From the NCBI GenBank assembly GCA_964610745.1, contig CAZSYL010000012.1:13480-77479 (forward strand): 64,000 nucleotides of DNA, in the 5' to 3' direction. The notes beneath the pieces were generated by a model, which saw only the letters and a list, made by a program, of their open reading frames with translations, was not told the origin of the DNA and did not search any database. The position numbers and the translations under genes are program-made. Positions 41,974 to 51,541 of the stretch are shown here, in pieces. This stretch comes from SHLQ01 sp964610745 (GTDB taxonomy: Bacteria; Actinomycetota; Acidimicrobiia; Acidimicrobiales; SHLQ01). The first letter of the stretch is position 1; every line of letters begins with the position of its first letter.

Positions 41974-44169
41974 TCAAACGCGGTCCAGCAATGGCCGAGG
42001 ATCGACCCGAGCTTTCAGATTCTGTCCAACCGACCGCGTCTCGCCGAGTTGACGGTCGAACGAGTCGACCTCGCGCCAGACGAGGTCGGCTGCGCCATCG
42101 TCGGGTTTGTTGGGTGAATAGATCGTCGTCGTCACATACGGCGCCAACGCGCTGAGCGGGGACGCTGCGTGCACGCCGAGCTCGCGACGTGACGTCGAGA
42201 CGATCTCCTTGACGGTCATATCCGGACGAATATCGATGCCAGCTTCGAGCAACCGGTCTTTGGACTCCTGCCAACCAGCGAGCACGCGATCGGTCGGGTC
42301 GACGAGGTTCTGACGATGTCTGCGTCGAATCAGCTTCGCCACAATCACGAGCAGTGCGAGAAGGAACGGGAAGACGAACAGAAAGGTCACCGACACAATC
42401 ACAACTCGAAGCGTCGCGCTGACCATTTCGTCCTCGTCGAGGTTGTCGTCCTCGGTCGGGTCGGTCTCGGTGGGTGTGGGTCCAGACGGTGCGGGCTGCC
42501 CTTCGGGAATCTCTGTCGCATTATCTTCGGTCGCGCCAGCTTCACCGCTCACAGCAGGGATCGGGTCGAAGGGAACCCAGCCGATTCCCTCAAACAGCAC
42601 CTCGGGCCAGGCATCGTACTGCTCGGTCGTCACGGTCTCGAGGAACACTTGAGTCTGGTCGTCGTTCGACTCGGTAACGCGATAACCGACCGAAATTCGT
42701 GTCGGCAAGCCCTGCTGGCGAGCAGCGAGCGTGAAGGCCGTGACGAACTGGTCGCGGTAACCCTCACCGTCGCTCAGGAACTCGTCGATCCGACCGAGCG
42801 CCGTACCCGACGCAGCTTCGTTGACGAGCGTCAACTCTTCTTGAAGGAAGGTCTCGAGTGAGATGAGCTGTTCGTACGCAGTCGGGCCTTCCATCTGCTG
42901 GGCCAACGTCGTGATAGGCGAATCACTAGGGATGTCGATCCCGGTATTCGTGAACCGGAGATCCGTCAGGTCGACATTTGCCGCTGCGAGCTCGTCGCTC
43001 GTCGGCGCAACGATGGTGGAGAGCACGCTGTAGCTCGTGGTCTCGCCATCGCTCTGATCCAGGAATGTTCCGGAGACCTCGTCGTACCAGATGTCCTCGC
43101 CATCGATCCTGGTAGCTGCTCGCCCGGAAGGGATCCACGGGGACACAGCATCGAGGAGCTCGAAGTTCTGGCGGACCTCGATCGACTCGAACGGTGTTTC
43201 GAAGACGGGCAGGTCAGCAGATGTGGCGCTGTACGTCGACTCGGTCGACCAGTTCACCCCGTCGTAGTTCTCAAGAGCGACCAGGCCAACCCGGTCGAAG
43301 AACTCTGCCGATGGGGCCGCTGGGAGCTCGATGGTGAAAGCAGGTACCGCAGCTTCTCGCTGGGCCTTCATTTCGGCGAGCGGATTCGTCGCAGTCGAGG
43401 TGACCTGTTCGGACTGACGCAACTCGCGGGGATCGAACGGCTCATCGTTGCCAAAGGGAAAGACGGCGGCGATGAGCGGAACCAGCAACGCTAGAACGAC
43501 CAAGACCGGAGCACCTGAGATCAACCGCTCGACGAGAAGTCGTTCGCCAACGAACTCGGTGACCCGCTGATCGCCACCCTGTTGCCCAAACCGGGACTGG
43601 GGTACTGCACGGACCAGTGAAACCAGGAGTGCAGCACCGACGAGCGCAGCGATGAACAGATACGACGCGACGCCTGTCGGGGCCGCGAGCGGAAGGGAAA
43701 GCGCAGCAAAGATGATGCCAGGAGCGAGCACTCCTGCGGTTCCCTCCGGCTTTCCGATTGCGCTTCCGGTCAACGAGCCGGCGATCCATGCAAGCGTCGT
43801 TGCAAACCCAACAGGCTCAGGGATCGATGTTTCGATCGGAAGCGTTGCCTGCAACGCGTTGCGCCAACCGTCGATCGTCGAGCCAAAGAGGGCTTCACCC
43901 AGCTCGCCTGCGGTACCAAAGCTGGTTCCGGGCAGGAGAACCGTGAGAAAGAGAAACAGCAGACCCAACACCACAAGGATGGCGGCACGCGCAGGACGAC
44001 CGAGTGAGGTCTGGGTCAGCAAGACCGCCAAGAAACCTGCGAGGAGGGCGCCTGCCACGACGGGGATAATCCAACCCGGTCCGTCAAAGACGCGACTGTA
44101 CATGAGTGACGCAGCAACGAGTAGTGCGCCAGCGGCGCTCGCTTGTCCCAGTAGTACCTGTTGTTTCAT
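41974..44169 (-). CDS. TgpA-like transglutaminase-domain membrane protein, catalytic residues substituted
   Basis: A 731-residue protein of the DUF3488/transglutaminase-like family. About seven membrane segments occupy residues 1-235, an exported domain covers about 240-610, a membrane segment follows near 620-645, and a cytoplasmic tail ends the protein. The transglutaminase core is clear: FVTAFTLAARQQGLPTRIS and AWPEVLFEGIGWVPFDP. However, the position that normally holds the catalytic Cys (GxCxxFA) is Arg472 in GYRDQF, and the usual His before AWxEV is Asp519 (YDAWPEV). It is probably not a transglutaminase or protease. ATG at 44169 overlaps the DUF58 stop by 4 bases, in a moxR-DUF58-tgpA operon. 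Confidence 0.88.
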   Translation of the reverse strand: MKQQVLLGQASAAGALLVAASLMYSRVFDGPGWIIPVVAGALLAGFLAVLLTQTSLGRPARAAILVVLGLLFLFLTVLLPGTSFGTAGELGEALFGSTIDGWRNALQATLPIETSIPEPVGFATTLAWIAGSLTGSAIGKPEGTAGVLAPGIIFAALSLPLAAPTGVASYLFIAALVGAALLVSLVRAVPQSRFGQQGGDQRVTEFVGERLLVERLISGAPVLVVLALLVPLIAAVFPFGNDEPFDPRELRQSEQVTSTATNPLAEMKAQREAAVPAFTIELPAAPSAEFFDRVGLVALENYDGVNWSTESTYSATSADLPVFETPFESIEVRQNFELLDAVSPWIPSGRAATRIDGEDIWYDEVSGTFLDQSDGETTSYSVLSTIVAPTSDELAAANVDLTDLRFTNTGIDIPSDSPITTLAQQMEGPTAYEQLISLETFLQEELTLVNEAASGTALGRIDEFLSDGEGYRDQFVTAFTLAARQQGLPTRISVGYRVTESNDDQTQVFLETVTTEQYDAWPEVLFEGIGWVPFDPIPAVSGEAGATEDNATEIPEGQPAPSGPTPTETDPTEDDNLDEDEMVSATLRVVIVSVTFLFVFPFLLALLVIVAKLIRRRHRQNLVDPTDRVLAGWQESKDRLLEAGIDIRPDMTVKEIVSTSRRELGVHAASPLSALAPYVTTTIYSPNKPDDGAADLVWREVDSFDRQLGETRSVGQNLKARVDPRPLLDRV

Positions 44170-45335
44170 CCTGGCCTCGTTACCTGGTTCCACGCCCTGG
44201 CAAAGTCTTCGCTCGTTCGTGCTGTAATGACCGAGGCATCGCGCACTCGGCGCGAGGGCTCGCGTCCGGATTGGCTGAATTGGGCCACGGTCAACACTTC
44301 GAAGCGGTCCCGGAACATGTTGACATGCTCGAGGTCTTCATTGGACGCGCTCCCGGTGAGCAGAGCCATAGAGACTCCACCGAGATCTCCCTGTGCCAGT
44401 TCGAGCGACTCGCTGACCGAACCTTGGAACGTCAGACCAATCTCTGCGAGCCGATCCATGATCTTTGCAGAGGGCATGCGCTGATCGAGTTCGGTACCGT
44501 CGGTCGTGATTAGACGAAACTCGAAATTCCGGGTCATGGACGCAACGATGATCGAGGCTGCAGCGCGGACCGCATCCTCAAACGAATCACCGTCATAGGA
44601 CGCTGCTCGATTGTCGAGAATCACCAGCGATCTCGGCTGGTGGGTATCGACGTTGTGGCGCACCATCAATTTGTTTATGCGCGCAGATGATCGCCAGTGG
44701 ATCTGACGAAGGTCGTCACCACGGACGTAGTCGCGAAGGGTATGGAACGTCACGCCCCCTTCGAGTGCTTCACCGCTCTCGGGACCTTCAAGGTCTCGTG
44801 CAACGCCACTCGGAAATGGCTCGACGGGGTGCACGATTGGATGCACCCAGAGGTTTGCCACACCCTCCTCGGGTTCACCGGAGCGAACGAGGCCGAACGG
44901 GTCGGAACGGGTGACGTCGAGTGGACCCACTTTGAACACGCCACGGGCGTTCGTCGGTAGGTCCGTCGTGATCGTGGCCGACTCGTTGGGTTCGAGGCTG
45001 GGCAATTCGACCGGCAGCTGCGTTTCACCGAACTGCTCGAGGGCAATGCCGCCCGAGGTCCGGCGACGACCCTTATTGGTAACCGTGAGTTCGGTTCGGG
45101 CTGTACGTCCAGCGCGTACCCGTTCGGGAATGACGACGCGGGTCGCCGCGACGCGGGGACGACGCACGATCCAGATCCGACCGATGACCACAGCGATGAG
45201 CAGCGCCACGCCAAGGGCCACAAGCGTCTCGTACCCAAAGATGATCCCGGCGATGAGCGCGAGCACTCCAATAACCAGAAAGGAGCGGCCAGCGGAGGTG
45301 AGTACGGTGCTGCTGAGCACGTTGTTGGTGGACAT
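44166..45335 (-). CDS. DUF58 domain protein
   Basis: A 389-residue membrane-anchored protein. Two hydrophobic segments lie near residues 15-50 (FLVIGVLALIAGIIFG and LVALGVALLIAVVIG). A beta-rich region follows, and the DUF58 motif is LRDYVRGDDLRQIHWRSSAR, with a vWA-like fold including LVILDNRAASYDGDSF. The family works with MoxR AAA ATPases, possibly in folding or activating cell-surface complexes. It lies between moxR (20 bases upstream) and the transglutaminase-like gene (4-base overlap). Confidence 0.92.
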   Translation of the reverse strand: MSTNNVLSSTVLTSAGRSFLVIGVLALIAGIIFGYETLVALGVALLIAVVIGRIWIVRRPRVAATRVVIPERVRAGRTARTELTVTNKGRRRTSGGIALEQFGETQLPVELPSLEPNESATITTDLPTNARGVFKVGPLDVTRSDPFGLVRSGEPEEGVANLWVHPIVHPVEPFPSGVARDLEGPESGEALEGGVTFHTLRDYVRGDDLRQIHWRSSARINKLMVRHNVDTHQPRSLVILDNRAASYDGDSFEDAVRAAASIIVASMTRNFEFRLITTDGTELDQRMPSAKIMDRLAEIGLTFQGSVSESLELAQGDLGGVSMALLTGSASNEDLEHVNMFRDRFEVLTVAQFSQSGREPSRRVRDASVITARTSEDFARAWNQVTRPG

Positions 45336-45355
45336 GGCGTCGACGTTCCCGACCG

Positions 45356-46345
45356 CTACTGCTCGACGCGTTCTTTCGGCGTCGGAATCTCCTGGAGAAC
45401 AGCGCGGAGCAGTTCGATCGAATCGATGCCCTCAAATTCGGCCTCGGGCTTGAGCAACATACGGTGGGCCAGCACCGACTCGGTGAGATCTTTGACATCG
45501 TCGGCGGTCACGAACGGTCGTCCGTTGGCGGCAGCGAGTGCTCGGGCGGTTCGACCGAGGGCGATCGAGCCACGAGGGCTGACACCAATTCGGAGCTCCG
45601 GTAGCTCGCGGGTGGCGCGCACGATACTGACGATGTACTGACGTACCGCCGGCGAGATGTAGATCTGGTCAGCAACCCGGGCCATCTGGCGGACCTCTTC
45701 GGTCGTCAGCACGGGTTCGACATCGACCCGGGTACGACCAGCGGGTGCACTGTCGATGATGTCGATCTCGGCAACGGCGCTCGGGTATCCAATTGCGACC
45801 CGCATCATGAAACGGTCGATCTGGGCCTCGGGAAGCGAGTAGGTTCCGTCGTGCTCGACCGGGTTCTGGGTTGCGACGACCAAGAACGGGTTCGGCACGG
45901 GCCGCGGCACGCCGTCGACGGTGACCTGATACTCCTCCATCACCTCGAGCAATGATGACTGGGTCTTTGGTGACGCTCGGTTGATCTCATCTGCGAGAAC
46001 GACGTTCGCAAACACCGCTCCGGGATGAAATTCGAACTCACTGTTCGACTGGTTGAAGATCTGCACGCCGGTCACGTCTGAAGGAAGCAAATCCGGGGTG
46101 AACTGGATTCGGGTCAGCGTGCCATCGATCGACTCGGCGAGTGCTCGAGCCAACGAGGTCTTTCCAGTCCCGGGTACATCCTCGATGAGTAGATGGCCCT
46201 GTGCGAGCATGCACAGGAACGCGAGGCGAATCTCACGGGTCTTACCGTGGATTACGCGCTCGACGTTGTTCACCAGTTGTTGAAAACGGTCCGCGTAGGT
46301 CCGGACCTCGAGGTCAAGGTCTTCAACGGTATTCACAGTAGTCAC
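45356..46345 (-). CDS. moxR: MoxR family AAA ATPase
   Basis: A 329-residue AAA+ ATPase of the MoxR class. Walker A is IEDVPGTGKTSLARAL, Walker B is NVVLADEINRASPKTQ, sensor 1 is VVATQNPVEHDGTY and the sensor 2 region contains SPRGSIALGRTARALAA. GTG at 46345 has GGAGA nine bases upstream. MoxR proteins act as chaperone-like activators of metal centres or surface complexes, usually with DUF58 and transglutaminase-like partners as here. It is divergent from tlyA across a 124-base region with a perfect 13-bp palindrome. Confidence 0.94.
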   Translation of the reverse strand: MTTVNTVEDLDLEVRTYADRFQQLVNNVERVIHGKTREIRLAFLCMLAQGHLLIEDVPGTGKTSLARALAESIDGTLTRIQFTPDLLPSDVTGVQIFNQSNSEFEFHPGAVFANVVLADEINRASPKTQSSLLEVMEEYQVTVDGVPRPVPNPFLVVATQNPVEHDGTYSLPEAQIDRFMMRVAIGYPSAVAEIDIIDSAPAGRTRVDVEPVLTTEEVRQMARVADQIYISPAVRQYIVSIVRATRELPELRIGVSPRGSIALGRTARALAAANGRPFVTADDVKDLTESVLAHRMLLKPEAEFEGIDSIELLRAVLQEIPTPKERVEQ

Positions 46346-46433
46346 GTGGGCGATCTCCGCTCATATACGTTTAAGTAATCAAGTGTGGCTCACGAAACGG
46401 CTCACGTCACTTCGTGTTGTCCAGACGCCCCAC

Positions 46434-46446
46434 TGGAATGATTCCA
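46434..46446. promoter_or_regulatory. 13-bp perfect palindrome between moxR and tlyA
   Basis: TGGAAT-G-ATTCCA lies 23 bases upstream of the tlyA start codon in the divergent moxR/tlyA intergenic region. The same region has a looser CACGAA/TTCGTG dyad at 46391-46416 and a direct GGCTCACG repeat. It is placed where an operator could affect tlyA or its operon. The protein that might bind is unknown. Confidence 0.35.
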
Positions 46447-46469
46447 ACTACCTACCGAGGTTCCCTCTA

Positions 46470-47225
46470 ATGCGACGCCGCCTGGACGCTGAATTGGTCG
46501 CCCGTGGGCTTGCCAACTCACGAGGCCACGCCCAGGAGCTGATTGCCGCCAGGCGTGTCACCGTCAGTGGCGCACACGCGCTGAAGGCTTCGCGCCAAAT
46601 TGGCCCGGGCGAGCCGTTGCTCGTGTCTGGGCCGCCTCCACGTTTTGTAGGCCGGGCTGGATGGAAACTCGAGGGCGCCATCGAGGCGTTCTCTCTCGAT
46701 GTCACCGGGGCGACATGTATCGATGTGGGCTCTTCAACGGGTGGTTTCACCGACTGCCTCGTGCAGCACGGAGCAGCAACGGTGGTTTCAGTCGATGTGG
46801 GCACCAACCAGTTGCATGAGAAGCTCCGCGCTGACTCGCGTATTTCGGTGATGGAAAACACCAATATCCGATCGGTGTCTATCGAAGACTTCACCGACGA
46901 CGAGACCCGACGCGCTGGCTTCGATCTGCTCGTTGCCGATCTGTCCTTCACCTCTACCACGGCAATGCTTGCGCACTTCGCCACACTGCTCGCAGAAGAT
47001 GGGCTCGCCATGGTGCTCGTCAAACCTCAATTCGAGGCGGGACGCGAAGAGGTCAGCCGTGGACGCGGAATCATTCGCGACAAAGACGTCTGGGTTCGCG
47101 TTCTGCATGAATTCATCGATGGAGCGGTCGCAGCGGGCCTGGAGGTTCGCGATCTCGCCCTGTCCCCTCTTAAGGGAGGTAAGGGCAACGTCGAATTCCT
47201 TGCCCTCCTCAGGCACGCACCCTAG
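46470..47225 (+). CDS. tlyA: TlyA family rRNA (cytidine-2'-O)-methyltransferase
   Basis: A 251-residue protein with an N-terminal S4 RNA-binding domain (RRLDAELVARGLANSRGHAQ) and a Rossmann methyltransferase domain. The SAM motif is CIDVGSSTGGFTDCLVQ, followed by VSVDVGTNQLHEKLR, DLLVADLSFTS and LVKPQFEAGREEVSRG. In mycobacteria TlyA methylates 16S and 23S rRNA, giving susceptibility to capreomycin. ATG at 46470 is used; the upstream frame is not conserved. Gene order tlyA-nadK-recN matches mycobacterial Rv1694-Rv1696. Confidence 0.94.
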   Translation: MRRRLDAELVARGLANSRGHAQELIAARRVTVSGAHALKASRQIGPGEPLLVSGPPPRFVGRAGWKLEGAIEAFSLDVTGATCIDVGSSTGGFTDCLVQHGAATVVSVDVGTNQLHEKLRADSRISVMENTNIRSVSIEDFTDDETRRAGFDLLVADLSFTSTTAMLAHFATLLAEDGLAMVLVKPQFEAGREEVSRGRGIIRDKDVWVRVLHEFIDGAVAAGLEVRDLALSPLKGGKGNVEFLALLRHAP

Positions 47226-47282
47226 AACACGATCGAACGACCGTTCGTCTCCCGAGCGAGAATTTGGACTAGGCTCTGCGCC

Positions 47283-48122
47283 GTGACGGCACGAATTGGT
47301 TTGGTCCTACACGGAGCTGATGAGGCAGCGCTCGCGGAAGCGAAGCGGCTCTCGGGCTGGCTCACCGAGCTCGGACACGTCGTGGTGGCGGTCATCGACG
47401 ACGCTGATGCAATTCAGGGCGTCACCGCAGTCGACGAGCACTCCTTCGCGGACGGGCTCGAGCTGGCGATCAGCCTCGGTGGCGATGGCACGATGCTCCG
47501 AACCGTCGCGTTGGTCGGCGAGAGCGATGTGAAGATTCTCGGCGTGAACTTCGGCGACCTCGGATTCCTGACCGTTGTTGACCCTCAAGATCTCGACCGT
47601 GCGGTCCAACGATCGTTGTCAGGCGACCACGACATCGAAGAGCGCATGCTCGTGTCGGCCACCTTTGGAAAAACGACCATCCACGCACTGAACGAGATCG
47701 TGATCGAACGCTCTCCGGGCGACACGACCGTGCGGATCGGCGTCACCGTCGATGGATCGCCGTTCACGTCCTACCCGGCCGACGGATTGATCGTCGCGAC
47801 GCCGACTGGCAGCACGGCCTATGCGCTCTCGGCGCGTGGACCGATCGTCTTTCCAACCCACAAGGCGCTTCTCCTCACGCCGGTGTCGCCGCACATGCTC
47901 TTTGACCGCAGCATGGTGTTTGGCCCTGATTCGGTCTTCGAGCTCACGAACGAAGGCCATCGCCCAGCAGTCGTGTCACAGGACGGCAATACAGTGCTGA
48001 CCATGGAACCCGGCGAGACGATTTCGTGCCGCCGGTCCGACCGAATGGCTCGCTTGGTCATCTTCGATGCCCGTGACAACCTCGCGGTACTCAAGTCCAA
48101 GCTCGGCATTGCAGACCGCTAG
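47283..48122 (+). CDS. nadK: NAD kinase
   Basis: A 279-residue NAD kinase making NADP from NAD and ATP or polyphosphate. Signatures are SLGGDGTMLRTVA (GGDGT), GVNFGDLGFLT, ALNEIVIERS, and TPTGSTAYALSARGPIV. The start is GTG at 47283. It lies in the tlyA-nadK-recN order of actinobacteria, with 57 and 49 bases to its neighbours. Confidence 0.95.
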   Translation: MTARIGLVLHGADEAALAEAKRLSGWLTELGHVVVAVIDDADAIQGVTAVDEHSFADGLELAISLGGDGTMLRTVALVGESDVKILGVNFGDLGFLTVVDPQDLDRAVQRSLSGDHDIEERMLVSATFGKTTIHALNEIVIERSPGDTTVRIGVTVDGSPFTSYPADGLIVATPTGSTAYALSARGPIVFPTHKALLLTPVSPHMLFDRSMVFGPDSVFELTNEGHRPAVVSQDGNTVLTMEPGETISCRRSDRMARLVIFDARDNLAVLKSKLGIADR

Positions 48123-48171
48123 ATAGAGACCAGACAAGACCAGAAATGCCCTAGGAGAGGCTGGTGCGCAC

Positions 48172-49773
48172 ATGCTAGAAGAACTGCAGATCGAGAACCT
48201 CGGCGTCATCGAATCCATCTCGCTCCTGCTGCCGACGGGCTCGATCGCCGTCACGGGCGAAACCGGCGCGGGCAAGACCATGGTCCTCAGTGCCGTGCAG
48301 TTGTTGATGGGGGCACGGGCCGAACCCGACATGGTCCGCCGCGGCACCGATCAGGCCAGCGTGGAGGGTCGCTTCATCGACAACTCCGGTTCGGAGGTCG
48401 TCGTCAAGAGGATCATTCCTGCGAACGGACGCTCGCGGGCCTATATCGATGGTTCCCTCGCGACGGCCGCCCAACTACAAGAGCGGATTGGGCCAATGGT
48501 CGACCTACACGGCCAGCACTCTCAACAATCGTTATTGCGCCCAGCGACCCAGCGCGATTCACTCGATGCCTTTGCCGGCGTCGACACCGAACCGTTGCGG
48601 CACATTCGAGCCGAGATCACCCGTATCGACCGAGAGCTGGACGAACTCGGCGGCGACGAGACCGAGCGCGCCCGTCGTATCGATCTGTTGCGATATCAGC
48701 TCGACGAACTCGCGGCCGCAAACCTGACAGATCCAGATGAGGACGTCACGCTCCTTGCCCGAGAGAGCGATCTCGCAAACGCTCTCGAGTATCAGACCTC
48801 GGCCGGGCACGCAGGAGAACTGGTGAGCGCCGACGGTCCCGCAGCTGAGGCGTTAGGTCAGGCTGCTGCGATGCTCGACGACGGCGCGCTCTTCAACAAT
48901 GCGCACGCCCGGATCATCGCGCTCCAGGAAGAACTTGCAGACCTCGCAGCTGAACTGCGGGTGATCGGCGAGCAAATCACCGATGACCCCGAACAGCGCG
49001 AGCACGTCCGCGAGCGTCTGTCGTTGCTGGTCGAGCTGCGCCGCAAGTACGGACCGACGCTGACCGACGTCATGGCCTACGCAGAGGACCTCCAAAATCA
49101 GCTCGATGAACTCGAATCCCACGAGGTCAGGGTGAATCAGCTCACCGATCAGGCCAACGCGGCGATGGCCGAACACCATTCGATCGCATGCCGGATCGAG
49201 GCGGCGAGACAGAAGGCGGCTAAGCCGTTGGCACGAGCGATCGAAGCTGAGCTCGCCAAGTTGTCGATGCCCAATGCTGCGGTCGAGATCCGAGTCGATG
49301 GCGAGGCTGGCGACGATGTTGCGATCCTGCTTGCGCCCAACCCTGGGCTGCCGCTGCTTCCCGTGGGCAAGGGAGCGTCGGGCGGGGAGCTGAGCCGAAC
49401 AATGCTCGCCCTTCGCCTGGTGCTCGCAGGTGGTCCACCGATCCAGGTTTTCGACGAGGTCGATGCAGGCATTGGTGGAAGCACTGCCCGTGCGGTCGGT
49501 CGTGCCCTTGCCGCGCTCGGCAGCAGCGGCCAGGTCTTTGTGGTGACCCACCTGGCGCAGGTCGCTTCATGTGCTGGCTCCCACATCGTGATCGACAAGT
49601 CGAGTTCCGGCGGAAGAACCACTTCGCAGGCGCGAGTTCTCAGCAATGAAGAACGCGTCGTCGAGGTCAGCAGAATGCTGAGCGGCTCACCGGACAGCAC
49701 GGTGGCTAACGAGCACGCTGAAGAGCTGCTCGCAAACACATCAGCAACATGGGAAACAGCAGGCGCACGATGA
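48172..49773 (+). CDS. recN: DNA repair protein RecN
   Basis: A 533-residue SMC-like repair ATPase. The N-terminal half has LQIENLGVIESI and Walker A GETGAGKTMVLSAV. A long coiled-coil region covers about 150-350. The C-terminal half has the signature LLPVGKGASGGELSRTMLAL and Walker B VFDEVDAGIGGSTARAVGRA, then VTHLAQVASCAGSH. It acts at double-strand breaks. It ends a tlyA-nadK-recN operon; pyrG starts 100 bases later, without the two genes (Rv1697, Rv1698) that separate them in mycobacteria. Confidence 0.95.
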   Translation: MLEELQIENLGVIESISLLLPTGSIAVTGETGAGKTMVLSAVQLLMGARAEPDMVRRGTDQASVEGRFIDNSGSEVVVKRIIPANGRSRAYIDGSLATAAQLQERIGPMVDLHGQHSQQSLLRPATQRDSLDAFAGVDTEPLRHIRAEITRIDRELDELGGDETERARRIDLLRYQLDELAAANLTDPDEDVTLLARESDLANALEYQTSAGHAGELVSADGPAAEALGQAAAMLDDGALFNNAHARIIALQEELADLAAELRVIGEQITDDPEQREHVRERLSLLVELRRKYGPTLTDVMAYAEDLQNQLDELESHEVRVNQLTDQANAAMAEHHSIACRIEAARQKAAKPLARAIEAELAKLSMPNAAVEIRVDGEAGDDVAILLAPNPGLPLLPVGKGASGGELSRTMLALRLVLAGGPPIQVFDEVDAGIGGSTARAVGRALAALGSSGQVFVVTHLAQVASCAGSHIVIDKSSSGGRTTSQARVLSNEERVVEVSRMLSGSPDSTVANEHAEELLANTSATWETAGAR

Positions 49774-49873
49774 TCTTCTCCCATTACGAGTTGAGTGGAA
49801 CAGACAGGAAAAGTGCGCGATTTCACGCTTCGAAAGCCGCGAGCGGCCGACGCGCAAGTTAGGGTGATCTCCC

Positions 49874-51541
49874 GTGACCAAACATGTTTTCGTAACGGGC
49901 GGCGTCGCAAGTTCCCTTGGTAAGGGACTGACTGCCTCGGCCTTGGGCCGACTGCTCAAGACACGTGGCCTTCGCGTCACCATGCAGAAGCTCGATCCCT
50001 ACCTGAATGTCGATCCGGGAACGATGAACCCGTTTGAGCATGGCGAGGTGTTCGTCACCGATGACGGTGGTGAGACCGATCTCGATCTTGGCCACTACGA
50101 ACGATTCGTCGATGAGAACCTCACCAGCCGTTCCAACGCGACCACAGGTTCGATCTACTCGTCGGTTATCGCTGCAGAACGTCGCGGCGATTACCTTGGC
50201 CGTACCGTTCAGGTCATCCCGCACATCACCGACGAGATCAAGCACCGGATCCGCCAGCTCACCAACGACGATACCGATGTGGTCATCACCGAGGTTGGCG
50301 GCACGGTCGGCGATATCGAGATTCTCCCGTTCCTCGAAGCAATTCGTCAGCTGCGACTCGACGTCGGCCCGGAGAACGTCTTCTATCTCCACGTAACCCT
50401 CGTGCCCTTCATTGGCCCCTCGGGCGAACAGAAGACCAAACCCACGCAGCACTCGGTGACCGAGTTGCGTAGCCGTGGCATCCAGCCCGACGCCATCGTG
50501 TGTCGAAGCGACGAGCCCATCACCGATGAGCTCAAGCGAAAGATCTCACGACTCTGCGACGTGCCCGTCGCGGCTGTCATCAACGCGGCTGACGCGGACA
50601 GCCTCTACGAGATCCCGCTCGTGGTTCACAACGAGGGCCTCGACACCTTCTTGTGTAAGCATTTCCGCCTCGACGACGTTCCAGATGCTGATCTGACCGA
50701 GTGGAAAGCTCTCGTCGACCGTGTCTTCTCCGCCGAGCAGACCGTGCGAGTCGGCATTATTGGCAAGTACGTCAGCCTGATCGATGCCTACCTCTCGGTT
50801 GTCGAGGCGCTCAACCACGCTGGGATTCATCATCACACCAACGTCGAGATCGAATGGATCCAGGCCGAGGAAGTCGAAGGACTGCTCACCGACCGGCTCC
50901 GCAACCTCGATGGCATCGTCATCCCCGGCGGTTTTGGTGAACGAGGGGTTGAGGGAAAGATCGCAGCTGCTGGCTTTGCCCGCGAGAACAACATTCCGTG
51001 CCTAGGTCTTTGCCTCGGGCTGCAGGTGATGAGTATCGAGTACGCCCGCAACGTGCTGGGCCTGACCGGCGCTAATTCGCTCGAATTCGATCCGCAGACA
51101 AAGTTCCCCGTGGTCCACCTGATGGAAGATCAGCGCGATGTGTCTGACAAGGGCGGAACGATGCGACTTGGTGCATATGTCGCCAAGCTTGCCCCTGGTT
51201 CACAGGTTGCCAACGCCTACGGCGAAGTGACGGTCTCGGAACGTCACCGTCACCGCTTCGAATTCAATTCGAAGTTCTTGAGCAAGTTTGATGACGGCGA
51301 CTTCTGGGCAAGCGGTGAATCGCCCGATGGCCAACTCGTCGAGTTCATCGAGTTGCGTTCGCACCCATATTGGGTTGCAACCCAGGCACATCCGGAGTTC
51401 AAGAGCCGACCCAACCGTCCCGCTCCCCTTTTCCGTAGCTTCATCGAGGCCGTGGTTGAACGAAAGAACGGTCGCAACCCGCAGCTCCTGCAGGTCGATG
51501 TTGATAGTCCAGTAGAAGATCCTGCGGAATCGATGCAGTGA
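49874..51541 (+). CDS. pyrG: CTP synthase
   Basis: A 555-residue CTP synthase. The amidoligase domain begins KHVFVTGGVASSLGKGLTAS, followed by KLDPYLNVDPGTMNPFEHGE and VTEVGGTVGDIE-type sequence. The glutaminase domain has the Cys nucleophile in PCLGLCLGLQVM and the His-Glu pair in QAHPEFKSRP. It makes CTP from UTP and glutamine. GTG at 49874 is the start, with a 4-base overlap of its stop and the start of the NUDIX gene, so pyrG-nudix-xerD-HD is an operon as in Rv1699-Rv1701. Confidence 0.96.
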   Translation: MTKHVFVTGGVASSLGKGLTASALGRLLKTRGLRVTMQKLDPYLNVDPGTMNPFEHGEVFVTDDGGETDLDLGHYERFVDENLTSRSNATTGSIYSSVIAAERRGDYLGRTVQVIPHITDEIKHRIRQLTNDDTDVVITEVGGTVGDIEILPFLEAIRQLRLDVGPENVFYLHVTLVPFIGPSGEQKTKPTQHSVTELRSRGIQPDAIVCRSDEPITDELKRKISRLCDVPVAAVINAADADSLYEIPLVVHNEGLDTFLCKHFRLDDVPDADLTEWKALVDRVFSAEQTVRVGIIGKYVSLIDAYLSVVEALNHAGIHHHTNVEIEWIQAEEVEGLLTDRLRNLDGIVIPGGFGERGVEGKIAAAGFARENNIPCLGLCLGLQVMSIEYARNVLGLTGANSLEFDPQTKFPVVHLMEDQRDVSDKGGTMRLGAYVAKLAPGSQVANAYGEVTVSERHRHRFEFNSKFLSKFDDGDFWASGESPDGQLVEFIELRSHPYWVATQAHPEFKSRPNRPAPLFRSFIEAVVERKNGRNPQLLQVDVDSPVEDPAESMQ

